The notes under the pieces are model-generated. The model made no database searches and was not told the DNA's origin. It worked only from the letters and a program-made list of their open reading frames with translations. Below are positions 41,247 to 54,727 of a stretch of 64,000 nucleotides of DNA, one piece after another. How positions within the stretch are numbered: the stretch's first letter is position 1; every line of letters begins with the position of its first letter. Where the stretch lies: assembly GCF_936925435.1 (NCBI RefSeq), contig NZ_CAKZHQ010000049.1, forward strand, positions 107,516-171,515, written 5' to 3'. The position numbers and the translations under genes are program-made. This DNA is from an uncultured Ramlibacter sp. (GTDB lineage: Bacteria > Pseudomonadota > Gammaproteobacteria > Burkholderiales > Burkholderiaceae_C).

Positions 41247-43544
41247 ATGGTCAAGCGTTCGGTTGATGTGCAGGTGCTTGCTTCACCGGGCCTGAAAGAC
41301 GCGCCCGTGCTGGACCTGATGTGCTCGCATTTCGTGCTGACGCTGGCGGCCAAGCAGGGCGGTAAGTTCAACGTCAGGCGCGACCTCAACGGCCTGCTTT
41401 CGCTGGCCGGGCGCCACCTGGTCTGGCCGGCGCCGGCGCTGGGCCGGCTGCGCGAGTTCCTGGGCCGGCGCTGCAAGGACAACGAGTTCTGGCGCGGCCA
41501 CGAGCAACTGGCCAGCGAGGAGTTCCTGGACCGCCACGGCCTGTGGCGCGGCCCCTACGAAGAGGGCACGCTGTTCTTCTACCTGGACGAATACGCCAAG
41601 GACCAGCCCAAGGACCTGCTGTCGGTGCTGACCGCCACCGGCGCCTGGCTCACGCACGCGCTCAAGAAGCATTCGACCCTGGTCGAGAAGAACATCGACG
41701 CCCTGTCCGGCCTGCTGCAGTTGAACAAGGCCGAGCGCGCCCTGCTGCTGTACGGGACGCTGGCGCGCTACCAGCGCGACCTGCGCTCCATCCTGGTGGA
41801 GTTCAAGGTCAACAACGCGCCCGAGGCCTATGCCGCCATCGCCGAGATCGCCGGCGTCAACGCCGCCGATGTGGGCGAGGCGCTGCGGGCCGGTTCGCGG
41901 CTGGAGCGCATCGGCCTGGTCGAGAACCTGATTTCCGAGCACAACATCACCGACCTGGCCGACCTGATGAAGGTCAGCGAAAAGCTGCCGCCGGTGCTGA
42001 TGCGCGAGTACCGCGACCAGAACGAGCTGATGGCCGTGTTCACCCGGCCCTGCAGCAAGAGCGCCCTGGTCATGGCCGACTTCGGCTTCGTGCAGGAAGA
42101 TGCCCCTGTGCTGTGCGCCCTGCTGCGCAACGCCGTGGAGCGCAAGGAGGCCGGGGTCAACGTGCTGCTGTACGGACCTCCGGGCACAGGCAAGACCGAG
42201 CTGGCCAAGGTCGTGGCCCAGGCCGCCGGCCTGGAGCTGTTCGAGGTGGAGTACGCCGACCGTGACGGCAACTCATTGAGCGGGCGCGACCGTTACCGCT
42301 CGCTGCAGATCGCCCAGGTCTTCCTCAAGGGCAGCGCCCAGGCAGCCCTGCTGTTCGACGAGGTCGAAGACGTGTTCCCGCCGATCAGCTCGGAGGCGGC
42401 GCAGCTGATGGCGCGCGCCGAGCAGATCGCCCTGCCCTCCAGCGGCAGCGTCAGCGGCAAGGCCTGGGTCAACCAGATCCTGGAGTCCAACGCCGTGCCC
42501 ACCATCTGGGTGACCAACCGCATCGAGCAGATCGACCCGGCCTTTCGCCGCCGTTTCGCCTACCACCTGGAACTGAACTCGCCTCCCCCGGGCGCGCGCG
42601 AGCAACTGGTGCGCAAGACCCTGGAGGGCGTGGCCGTGTCCAGCGAATTCGTCGCCCGCCTCACCGAGCGCAAGGGCCTGACGCCGGCGCAGATCCGCAC
42701 CGCGGTGCGCTTTGCAGGCCTGGCCGCCCGGGATGGCAGCTCGGTGGAAAGCCTGATCGACCGCCAGCTGCGCAATGCCGACCAGGCCCTGGGCAACCGG
42801 CCGGCCGAAGGCCAGCGCCGCAGCGTCACCACCTGGGACCTGGCCATGCTCAACGTGGAGACTCGCTTCGAGCTGCCGCGCATCGTCGAGGCCTTGCGCG
42901 CGCGCGGCCACGGCACGCTGTGTTTCTATGGCGCGCCCGGCACCGGCAAGACCGCGCTGGCCGAGCACATCGCCCGCAGCCTGGACAAGCCCCTGCTGGT
43001 CAAGCAGGCCAGCGACCTCATGAGCAAGTACGTGGGCGAGACCGAGCAGAACATGGCCGCGATGTTCCGCGAAGCCCAGAGCGAGAAGGCGGTGCTGCTG
43101 CTGGACGAGGCCGACAGCTTCCTGCAGGACCGGCGCGGCGCCCAGCGCAGCTACGAGGTGACCGAGGTCAACGAGATGCTGCAGGGCATGGAGCGCTTCG
43201 ACGGCATCTTCGTGTGCACCACCAACCTGCTCGAGCGCATCGACCAGGCGGCGCTGCGCCGCTTCACCTTCAAGATCATGTTCAAGGCGCTGCTGCCGGC
43301 CCAGCGCGAGGCCATGTTCGTGACCGAGGCCCTGGCTGGCGATGCGAGTCTGCTCGCACCGGCCATCCGCAGCCGGCTGGCGCGCCTGCAGCAGCTGTGC
43401 CCGGGCGACTTTGCCGCCGTCAAGCGCCAGTCGACCATCCTGGCCGCGCAGTTCAGCGCCGAAGACTTCCTGGAGCAGCTGGAGGCCGAGCACCGCATCA
43501 AGCCCGAGGTGCGGGAAGGCCGCAACATCGGCTTTTTGCAATAA
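41247..43544 (+). CDS. Tandem AAA+ ATPase, 765 aa
   Basis: An N-terminal region of about 290 residues without a recognised domain is followed by two AAA modules. Module 1 has Walker A GPPGTGKTE (~310) and Walker B LLFDEVEDVF; module 2 has GAPGTGKTALAE (~560) and LLLDEADSFLQDR. Module 2 has a classical second region of homology (TTNLLERIDQAALRRF). Likely a cytosolic unfoldase- or remodelling-type ATPase; partner unknown. It is alone, with ilvA divergent upstream and recQ convergent downstream. Confidence 0.85.
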   Translation: MVKRSVDVQVLASPGLKDAPVLDLMCSHFVLTLAAKQGGKFNVRRDLNGLLSLAGRHLVWPAPALGRLREFLGRRCKDNEFWRGHEQLASEEFLDRHGLWRGPYEEGTLFFYLDEYAKDQPKDLLSVLTATGAWLTHALKKHSTLVEKNIDALSGLLQLNKAERALLLYGTLARYQRDLRSILVEFKVNNAPEAYAAIAEIAGVNAADVGEALRAGSRLERIGLVENLISEHNITDLADLMKVSEKLPPVLMREYRDQNELMAVFTRPCSKSALVMADFGFVQEDAPVLCALLRNAVERKEAGVNVLLYGPPGTGKTELAKVVAQAAGLELFEVEYADRDGNSLSGRDRYRSLQIAQVFLKGSAQAALLFDEVEDVFPPISSEAAQLMARAEQIALPSSGSVSGKAWVNQILESNAVPTIWVTNRIEQIDPAFRRRFAYHLELNSPPPGAREQLVRKTLEGVAVSSEFVARLTERKGLTPAQIRTAVRFAGLAARDGSSVESLIDRQLRNADQALGNRPAEGQRRSVTTWDLAMLNVETRFELPRIVEALRARGHGTLCFYGAPGTGKTALAEHIARSLDKPLLVKQASDLMSKYVGETEQNMAAMFREAQSEKAVLLLDEADSFLQDRRGAQRSYEVTEVNEMLQGMERFDGIFVCTTNLLERIDQAALRRFTFKIMFKALLPAQREAMFVTEALAGDASLLAPAIRSRLARLQQLCPGDFAAVKRQSTILAAQFSAEDFLEQLEAEHRIKPEVREGRNIGFLQ

Positions 43545-43578
43545 AACTGCCGCCATCCTCCCGGCCATCATGGCCGGA

Positions 43579-43599
43579 TAGCTCCTGATTTGATAGCAA

Positions 43600-43606
<7 letters not shown>
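43579..43606. repeat. Comamonad-type short repeat with CCTGATT/AATCAGG stem
   Basis: ATAGCTCCTGATTTGATAGC followed by AATCAGG, lying in the 55-base gap between the convergent AAA-ATPase and recQ genes. The 7-base arms could act as a weak two-way terminator. Confidence 0.5.
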
Positions 43607-45459
<1,853 letters not shown>

Positions 45460-45520
45460 GATGGGGCTATTGTCCGGGATGGCGCGGGCGCAAGGCTTTG
45501 TTCCTACAATTGAATGCACC

Positions 45521-46567
<1,047 letters not shown>

Positions 46568-46593
46568 GGCCAAGGCCGCTGCCACAAACAACA

Positions 46594-46626
46594 AAGGGGC
46601 CAGCAAGCGGTAACTTGCTGCCCCTT
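46594..46626 (+). terminator. Hairpin after metH part 1
   Basis: GGGGcCAGCAAG-cggtaa-CTTGCTGCCCC, a strong stem followed by only a short T stretch, so termination efficiency is uncertain. The rest of 46568-46770 holds the Lrp promoter only. Confidence 0.55.
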
Positions 46627-46756
46627 GCCATTTCACCGGCGCCGGTAAGCGCTGCGTCCTGCCCCAAGTATCCGCTCCAGGCCACCGAAGGCCTTTCTGT
46701 TCTTCTGCGAATAGGCCAGGATCTCAGAAATATCTTCTGATTCAGCGGAAAAGGCG

Positions 46757-46762
46757 GATAAT
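46757..46762 (+). promoter_or_regulatory. -10 element of the Lrp-type gene, likely leaderless transcript
   Basis: GATAAT ends 8 bases before ATG 46771, so the mRNA would start at or next to the start codon. A -35-like TTCTGA lies 16 bases upstream. No ribosome site is present, consistent with leaderless translation. CAGAAATATCTTCTG around 46725-46739 may be an autoregulatory site. Confidence 0.45.
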
Positions 46763-46770
46763 TTTTCTGC

Positions 46771-47220
46771 ATGGACGCCATTGACCGGAAAATTCTCCAG
46801 GCCTTGCAGGCCAACGGCCGGGCCGGCCTGCAAGACATCGGCCAGCAGGTGGGCCTGTCGGCCTCGCCCTGCTGGGAGCGCATCCGCAAGCTGGAGCAGT
46901 CCGGCGTGATCGAGGGCTTCACCGTGCGGCTCAATGCCCAGGCGCTGGGCTGGAGCGACACGGTGCTGGTCCAGCTCACGCTGGACAGCCACACCGACAA
47001 CACGCTGGAGAAATTCGGCGAGGTGCTGGCCACCATCCCCGAGGTGGTCGAGGCCTACCTGGTCTCAGGCGAATACGACTACCTGCTGCGGGTGGCGGTG
47101 AAGGACACGCGCGACTACGAGCGCCTGCTGCGCGAGAAGCTCTACAAGATCAAGGGCATCCGCCACAGCAAGTCCAGCTTCGTGCTGCGGACCCTGAAAA
47201 GGGCCGATTTACCCCTTTGA
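46771..47220 (+). CDS. Lrp/AsnC-family transcriptional regulator
   Basis: 149 residues: HTH (ILQALQANGRAGLQDIGQQVGLSASPCWERIRKLE) and RAM ligand-binding domain (VVEAYLVSGEYDYLLRVAVKD). Senses an amino acid and regulates transport or metabolism genes. Target unknown. A small RNA gene lies directly downstream. Confidence 0.92.
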   Translation: MDAIDRKILQALQANGRAGLQDIGQQVGLSASPCWERIRKLEQSGVIEGFTVRLNAQALGWSDTVLVQLTLDSHTDNTLEKFGEVLATIPEVVEAYLVSGEYDYLLRVAVKDTRDYERLLREKLYKIKGIRHSKSSFVLRTLKRADLPL

Positions 47221-47261
47221 TCCGCGCTTTGCCCTGGAGGCACCGGGCAGATACTTCATGC

Positions 47262-47344
47262 TTCTCCTCGGTTGTGCGATTTCTGCAAGTTTTAAGCGCA
47301 ATCTTCATGTCCCCCGCGCCGGTATCGGCCCGGGGGATTTTTTT
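47262..47344 (+). ncRNA. Small RNA with CTCCTC motif (copy 1)
   Basis: About 83 nt between the Lrp gene and a LysR gene. Order: single-stranded CTCCTC (47264-47269, anti-Shine-Dalgarno), an 8-bp stem GGTTGTGC/GCGCAATC around a loop with TGCAAGTTT, then a GC-rich terminator with seven Ts. A promoter is suggested by GATACT at 47250. A second copy at 51035 has the same order, and its stem has compensatory changes (GGTTAGGC/GCCTGACC). Resembles what I recall of the betaproteobacterial toxic small RNA family; family naming needs an Rfam check. Confidence 0.65.
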
Positions 47345-48216
47345 GCTTCCACCAGCGCGATGAAGCGCTGGGCCGCCAGGCCCAGCGGGCGCTCCTTGGA
47401 CCACACCACGTCGACCCACAGGGCGAGCTGGTTGGTCAGGTGTTGCAGCGGGATTTCCACCAGCGTGCCGGCCGCGATGTGCGGCTGCACGAAGCTGCGC
47501 GGCAACCAGCCCCAGCCCACGCCGGCGCTGATCAGGCCCAGCGCCGCGATGTGGTTGTCGGTGCGCCAGTGCTGGCGGGCAAAGACGAAGCGCGGGTCGC
47601 TCAGGGCGAGGTCGCGGCTGGCCACCACCACCTGGCGCGTGGTGGTCAGGTGCTCGGCGCCCAGCACTCCCTGGGCCAGCAGCAGCGGGTGGTCCGTCGC
47701 CATCACCGCCACCAGGGTTTCGCTGCCCACTTCGCGGAAACCTTCGCGGCCGTCCAGGCTGGGCCGCTCGAACACCAGGGCCAGCTGCACGCGCCCCTCA
47801 TGCAGCAGGCGCAGGGCGTCGGCTTGCGGCGCGGCCAGCACCTCCACCTCCAGCAGCGGATGGTCCTGGGCCAGCGCCGCCAGCGGTGCAGCCCAGGCTG
47901 CCGACAACAGCTCGGGAGCGATCGCCAGCGCCAGCCGGGTTTCCAGGCCCTGGGTCAGCGACAACGCCTGGGCCTGCAACTGGCGCAGCTGGCTGGCCAG
48001 CAGCCGGGCCTGGGGCTCCAGCGCGCGCGCCGCCGGCGTGGGCCGCGGCTCGCGCCCGGAGCGGTCGAACAGGTTCAGATGCAACTCCGCTTCCAGGTGG
48101 GCGATGGCCATGCTCACGGCCGAAGGCACGCGCCGCAGGGCCCGCGCCGCCGCGGAAAAGGATCCGTGGTCGAGCACGGCGAGAAACACCTGGACGCTGT
48201 CGCTGGAAAAGGCCAT
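47305..48216 (-). CDS. LysR-family transcriptional regulator
   Basis: 303 residues: HTH GSFSAAARALRRVPSAVSMAIAHLEAEL and an effector domain. Divergent from the PACE-type efflux gene, the arrangement seen for AceR/AceI, so it probably controls that gene. Its last ~13 codons (KKSPGPIPARGT) lie on the complement of the small RNA terminator at 47311-47344. Confidence 0.88.
   Translation of the reverse strand: MAFSSDSVQVFLAVLDHGSFSAAARALRRVPSAVSMAIAHLEAELHLNLFDRSGREPRPTPAARALEPQARLLASQLRQLQAQALSLTQGLETRLALAIAPELLSAAWAAPLAALAQDHPLLEVEVLAAPQADALRLLHEGRVQLALVFERPSLDGREGFREVGSETLVAVMATDHPLLLAQGVLGAEHLTTTRQVVVASRDLALSDPRFVFARQHWRTDNHIAALGLISAGVGWGWLPRSFVQPHIAAGTLVEIPLQHLTNQLALWVDVVWSKERPLGLAAQRFIALVEAKKSPGPIPARGT
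47311..47344 (+). terminator. Terminator of small RNA copy 1
   Basis: CCCCCG...CGGGGG stem followed by ATTTTTTT. Confidence 0.8.
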
Positions 48217-48316
48217 GGGCGATTGATCTGTCAGTAGTCCTGAAACTAGCTGACTTTATATGTCAGATGAATGCACATAAAGTGCATTTTTCGGCGGAAC
48301 AAAGCAGGACAGGGCA

Positions 48317-48760
48317 ATGCAGGGAATCAAGCGCAAGCTGGTGTACGTGGCTCTTTACGAGACCATCGCGATCGCCGTGGCCAGCTGGGGCCTTGCCCTG
48401 ATGTCCGGGCGCGACCTGGGCCATTCGGGCGCCCTGGCGGTGATGGCCTCGGCCGTGGCCATCGTCTGGAATCTGGGCTTCAACACCGCCTTCGAGGCCT
48501 GGGAGTCGCGCCAGGCGGTGCGCGGGCGCAGCGTGCTGCGCCGGGTCGCCCATGCCATCGGCTTCGAGGGCGGGCTGGCCGCCGTCCTGGTGCCGCTGTT
48601 TGCCTGGTGGCTGCAGGTGAGCCTGTGGCAGGCCCTGGTGATGGACCTGGGCCTGCTGGTGTTCTTCCTGGCCTACACCTTCGTCTTCAACTGGCTCTTC
48701 GACCGGGTGTTCGGCCTGCCGGCCTCGGCGCTGGGCCTGGCCAAGCCGTCCACGACCTGA
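48317..48760 (+). CDS. PACE-family efflux protein (AceI-like)
   Basis: 147 residues with four transmembrane helices in two bacterial transmembrane pair units. The conserved Glu in helix 1 (YETIAIAVASWG) and the repeat-start RRVAHAIGFEGGLAAV match AceI-type proton-coupled exporters of chlorhexidine and polyamines. The gene is divergent from a LysR gene; the 100-base gap contains CTGAC-tttatat-GTCAG (about 48250-48267) and GCACATAAAGTGC, likely operators. Substrate in this organism unknown. Confidence 0.85.
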   Translation: MQGIKRKLVYVALYETIAIAVASWGLALMSGRDLGHSGALAVMASAVAIVWNLGFNTAFEAWESRQAVRGRSVLRRVAHAIGFEGGLAAVLVPLFAWWLQVSLWQALVMDLGLLVFFLAYTFVFNWLFDRVFGLPASALGLAKPSTT

Positions 48761-48776
48761 CCGCCCAAGCGCTGGC

Positions 48777-49757
48777 TTACTGCGGCACGACGCCCAGGGT
48801 CTTGACGATCTTGCTCCAGACCTCGGTGTAGGCCTTCTCACGGGCGGCCAGCTGCTGCGGCGGCATGTAGCCCACCGTCAGGCCCATGCCGGTCAGGCGC
48901 TCGCGCACCTCGGGCATGGCGACGACCTTGGCCACCGCCTCGGACAGGCGGGCGATGGCAGCCGGCGGCGTGCCGGCTGGTGCGAACAGGCCGTAATACG
49001 GCAGTTCCTCAAAGCCGGACACGCCCAACTCGGCGAAGGTCGGCACTTCCGGCATCACGGCCTGGCGTTGCGTGCCCAGCACGCCGATCACGCGGATCTT
49101 GCCGGCCTTGTGGTTCTCGATGAAGTCGGGGATGGAGCCGACGCCGGCGGCGATCTGGTTGCCCAGCATGTCGCCGATCATGGGCGCGCTGCCGCGGTAG
49201 GGCGCGGCCTGCAGGTCCAGCGCGTACTTCTGGCCGATCAGCTTGACCAGGAATTCCGGCGTGGAAGAGGGGGCGGGGACGCCCACCGTGCCCTTGCCCT
49301 GGCCCGCGCCCTTCACCCAGGCCACGTACTCGGGCACGGTCTTGGCCGGCGTGCCGCCGGAGACCGCCAGCGCATTGACGAAGGTGGCGAAACCGGCGAC
49401 GGCGACGAAGTCCTTGGCCGGCTCGAAGCCGGGGTTCTTGGTGACCAGGGGCAGGATGGAGACCGTGTGGTCGTGCGTCAGGAAGATGGTGTTGCCGTCG
49501 GGCGCCGCGGCCTTCAGGGCCTGGGCGGCGATCTGGCCACCGGCGCCGGCGCGGTTCTCGACGATCACCGGGTGGCCCAGTTGGTCCTTGAGCTTGTCGG
49601 CCAGGGTGCGGGCGATCACGTCGGTGCCGCCGCCTGCGGGAAAGCCCACCAGGATGCGCAGCGGCGCATGGCTTTGGGCCAGGGCCGCGCCCCCGAACAG
49701 GGTGGCGCCAAGGGCAAGTGAGGCGGCAAGCGCGCGACGGCGGTGCGAAACAGTCAT
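48777..49757 (-). CDS. Bug-family (TctC-like) periplasmic receptor
   Basis: 326 residues with a signal (cleavage near ALA-Q), HRRRALAAS suggesting possible Tat export. Family motifs: LRILVGFPAGGGTDVIARTLADKL, IVENRAGAGGQIAA, and ELPYYGLFAPAGTPP. Binds a small carboxylate or related ligand. Lies 53 bases after the branched-chain-type binding protein gene; no membrane components nearby. Confidence 0.92.
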   Translation of the reverse strand: MTVSHRRRALAASLALGATLFGGAALAQSHAPLRILVGFPAGGGTDVIARTLADKLKDQLGHPVIVENRAGAGGQIAAQALKAAAPDGNTIFLTHDHTVSILPLVTKNPGFEPAKDFVAVAGFATFVNALAVSGGTPAKTVPEYVAWVKGAGQGKGTVGVPAPSSTPEFLVKLIGQKYALDLQAAPYRGSAPMIGDMLGNQIAAGVGSIPDFIENHKAGKIRVIGVLGTQRQAVMPEVPTFAELGVSGFEELPYYGLFAPAGTPPAAIARLSEAVAKVVAMPEVRERLTGMGLTVGYMPPQQLAAREKAYTEVWSKIVKTLGVVPQ

Positions 49758-49810
49758 CCGGGAACTCCTGAATAAAACAAAACGGGAATCGTGCAAGAAG
49801 CGGACCGCGC

Positions 49811-50920
49811 TTAGCGCTTCATCACGCCCTCGCGCGTCACCAGGGCCAGTTCGACGAACTTGCTGCCGTGGTGGGCGTCGGGCGAGAAGTGGACCTTGAA
49901 GCCGCCCAGGTCGTAGGTGCCCAGGTTGGCCAGGGCCTCGCGCACGCCCTGCGCGGTAACGGGCTTCTTCGCCCGCCGGATGGCCTCGACCAGCACCTTG
50001 GCGCCGAAGCAGGCTTCCAGCTGGGTCGAGTTCATGTCCTTGATGCCGGCCGCTTCCAGCGCGGCATCGCATTCGCGCACTGCCGGCAACGAGGAAGAGG
50101 GGCTGGGCACGACCTGGGCGATCGACACGCCGGCGCTCAGTGGCCCGGCGGCGACGATGAACTGGTCGGCCCCGACAAAGGACAGGCTGGAGGTCGGCAC
50201 CATCTTGCCTTGCGCCGCCATTTCCTTTTGCAGCTGGGCCAGCGCGCCCGACAGCACGGTGTTGAGGATCAGCTCGGGTTTTTGCGCCAGCATGGCGTCG
50301 ACCTCGGCCTTGCCCACCGAGGCGTTGCGCTTGAGGGCGAAGGCCTGGGGCGTCAGCTTGATCTTCTGCAGGTACTCAGTGACCACCTGCAGGTTCTGCC
50401 GGCCCACCTCGTCGTCGTAGTGCAGCACGGTGACCTGCTTGAAGCCCAGGCTGGTCCAGAAGCCCAGGATCCTTTCCATCTCCTCGCCGTAGGAGGCGCG
50501 GGTGGTGAACAGGGTCTGGCTTTTGGCCCGGACCGGGTTGGCCCCGGAAAATGGCGCGACGAAGGGCACGCCGGCCGCCTCGGCCTGCGGCATGGCGTCC
50601 AGGCTCAGGGTGGCCGAGCCATAGCCGAACAGGGCCAGCAGGTTGGGCTTTTGTAACAGCGCTTTTGTGTTGGTGCCGGCCGTGGCGCGGTCATTTTTGT
50701 CATCCATGGCGACCAGTTCGAGCGGCCGGCCCTGCACGCCGCCCCTGGCGTTGATGGCGGCAAACCAGGCGCCGGCGCCGGCGCGGATGTCGGTCCCGAA
50801 CTTGGCATTGCTGCCGCTCAGGGGCGCGGATTGGCCGACCACCCACTTGTCCTGGGCCTGGGCGGCCGGGAGGGCGGCGCAGCAGATTGCCGCTGCCACC
50901 AAGGAAAGACGCACACGCAT
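49811..50920 (-). CDS. ABC branched-chain amino acid-type substrate-binding protein
   Basis: 369 residues with a Sec signal (cleavage near AQA-Q). Type I periplasmic-binding fold (LivJ-like): VVGQSAPLSGSNAKFGTDIRAG, AMDDKNDRATAGTN and KQVTVLHYDDEVGRQNLQ. Ligand not predictable. It is an orphan, without permease or ATPase genes. Confidence 0.9.
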   Translation of the reverse strand: MRVRLSLVAAAICCAALPAAQAQDKWVVGQSAPLSGSNAKFGTDIRAGAGAWFAAINARGGVQGRPLELVAMDDKNDRATAGTNTKALLQKPNLLALFGYGSATLSLDAMPQAEAAGVPFVAPFSGANPVRAKSQTLFTTRASYGEEMERILGFWTSLGFKQVTVLHYDDEVGRQNLQVVTEYLQKIKLTPQAFALKRNASVGKAEVDAMLAQKPELILNTVLSGALAQLQKEMAAQGKMVPTSSLSFVGADQFIVAAGPLSAGVSIAQVVPSPSSSLPAVRECDAALEAAGIKDMNSTQLEACFGAKVLVEAIRRAKKPVTAQGVREALANLGTYDLGGFKVHFSPDAHHGSKFVELALVTREGVMKR

Positions 50921-51034
50921 TGCAAATCCCCTGTTTTCGGAACCGGCGATTTTAGGGAAGCCGGCAGGAACCCCTGTCGCAGGAGCGGCGGAGCGGGGCT
51001 CTGCGGCCCAGGCACGATTGATGCTTACCTGCTG

Positions 51035-51123
51035 ACGTCTCCTCGGTTAGGCAGCTTTTGCAAGTTTCTTCAGCCTGACCTGCTCATATCCCCCGGGGCG
51101 GGAAGGTCCCGGGGGATTTTTTT
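51035..51123 (+). ncRNA. Small RNA with CTCCTC motif (copy 2)
   Basis: About 89 nt, homologous to 47262-47344: CTCCTC at 51039-51044, stem GGTTAGGC/GCCTGACC (51045-51052 / 51073-51080) with TTGCAAGTTT in the loop, and terminator 51090-51123. Lies between the binding-protein start (50920) and the convergent end of the cNMP-binding gene. Confidence 0.65.
51090..51123. terminator. Terminator of small RNA copy 2
   Basis: CCCCCGGG...CCCGGGGG stem followed by ATTTTTTT. It may also help end the minus-strand gene finishing at 51138. Confidence 0.82.
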
Positions 51124-51137
51124 GCGCCCGGGCCTGC

Positions 51138-51743
51138 CTAGTGCGGCATCAGAGCGTGGATTTCCTCGTTCATGGCCTGGGTCAGCTGGGCATAGAGCTT
51201 GAGCTTGTCCTGGCATTCGCGCATGCGCTCGGCGATGCGCAGCGAGACCGCCATCATCAGCTTGGCGGCCGTCTGCGGGTGGTCCTGCAGCAGGCGGTTG
51301 AGCGCGTTGCGGGTGAGGATGGCGCAGCGCAGCTCGCTCATCGCGGTGCAGGAGGCCGAGCGCGGCTCGCCGTCCAGCAAGCCCATCTCGCCGATCAGAC
51401 TGCCCGGGCCCAGCACGGTGACGGTGATGGGCTCGGTGCGGCTGACCACGATGGTCTCGATCGTCACCTGGCCTTCAAGCAGCAACAGCATGAAGTCGGT
51501 GTGCTTGGTGTCGCCTTCGCGGATGAAGGTCGTGCCCTCGCTGATGCGCAGCGGCCGCATGTAGGCCACCACCTGGCGCGCTTCATCGCGGCCCAGTTGC
51601 AGCGCCGCGCTGGGCGCGGACAGCAGTTCGGCCGCCCGGTCGGCGGCCGCCGAGCCTTCGGACGGATAGCTGCCGCGGTCGTCCGGCCCTGCCGGCGCGC
51701 TTGCGCCGGGTTTGCGGGAAAAGAGCTTGGAAAGGATGCGCAT
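51138..51743 (-). CDS. Cyclic nucleotide-binding (Crp-like effector) domain protein
   Basis: 201 residues. A cNMP-binding barrel at ~55-170: ISEGTTFIREGDTKHTDFMLLLLEGQV, GPGSLIGEMGLLDGEPRSASCTA (phosphate-binding cassette). No DNA-binding HTH follows; the C terminus is helical. It probably senses cNMP for a partner. Start ATG 51743 faces the metH riboswitch region. Confidence 0.87.
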   Translation of the reverse strand: MRILSKLFSRKPGASAPAGPDDRGSYPSEGSAAADRAAELLSAPSAALQLGRDEARQVVAYMRPLRISEGTTFIREGDTKHTDFMLLLLEGQVTIETIVVSRTEPITVTVLGPGSLIGEMGLLDGEPRSASCTAMSELRCAILTRNALNRLLQDHPQTAAKLMMAVSLRIAERMRECQDKLKLYAQLTQAMNEEIHALMPH

Positions 51744-51780
51744 TGGAGGGCTGGACGCAGCGGCATGCGCCTGGGCGGAA

Positions 51781-51786
51781 TAAAAT
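51781..51786 (+). promoter_or_regulatory. -10 element (TAAAAT) of metH part 2
   Basis: Places the transcription start close to 51793, immediately before the first stem of the riboswitch-like leader. Confidence 0.5.
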
Positions 51787-51792
51787 GACTGT

Positions 51793-51866
51793 ATCTCAAG
51801 GAGCGCTGCAGCGTCCGGCCACCGAGGCCCGGCGTCAGGCTTGAGGACCCAACTGCGCTCACCTGG
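51793..51866 (+). promoter_or_regulatory. S-adenosylhomocysteine (SAH) riboswitch
   Basis: The leader of metH part 2 has the order expected of the SAH riboswitch. Stem 1 is CTCAAG (51795-51800) with CTTGAG (51840-51845). The conserved GGAGCGCTGC block follows, then CAGGCTTGAG, and a downstream GCGCTCACC whose GCGCT (51855-51859) pairs back to AGCGC (51802-51806) as a pseudoknot. SAH riboswitches activate metH/ahcY/metF genes in betaproteobacteria when SAH is high. Confidence 0.8.
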
Positions 51867-51911
51867 ACCAACCGCCGGCACGCGCCGGCTTGCGAACACA
51901 AGGTGAGGCAG

Positions 51912-54650
<2,739 letters not shown>

Positions 54651-54727
54651 AACCGTCGGAGCCAGCCTACGCCGGCCGATGAGGTCGGCCTATGGGCGCC
54701 GCAGCGGCGCGGCCCCAGGATGGCGCG

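Noticed and set aside
54674..54690. Hairpin GGCCGA/TCGGCC as terminator of metH part 2
   Set aside because: Short stem without a T-run; not convincing.
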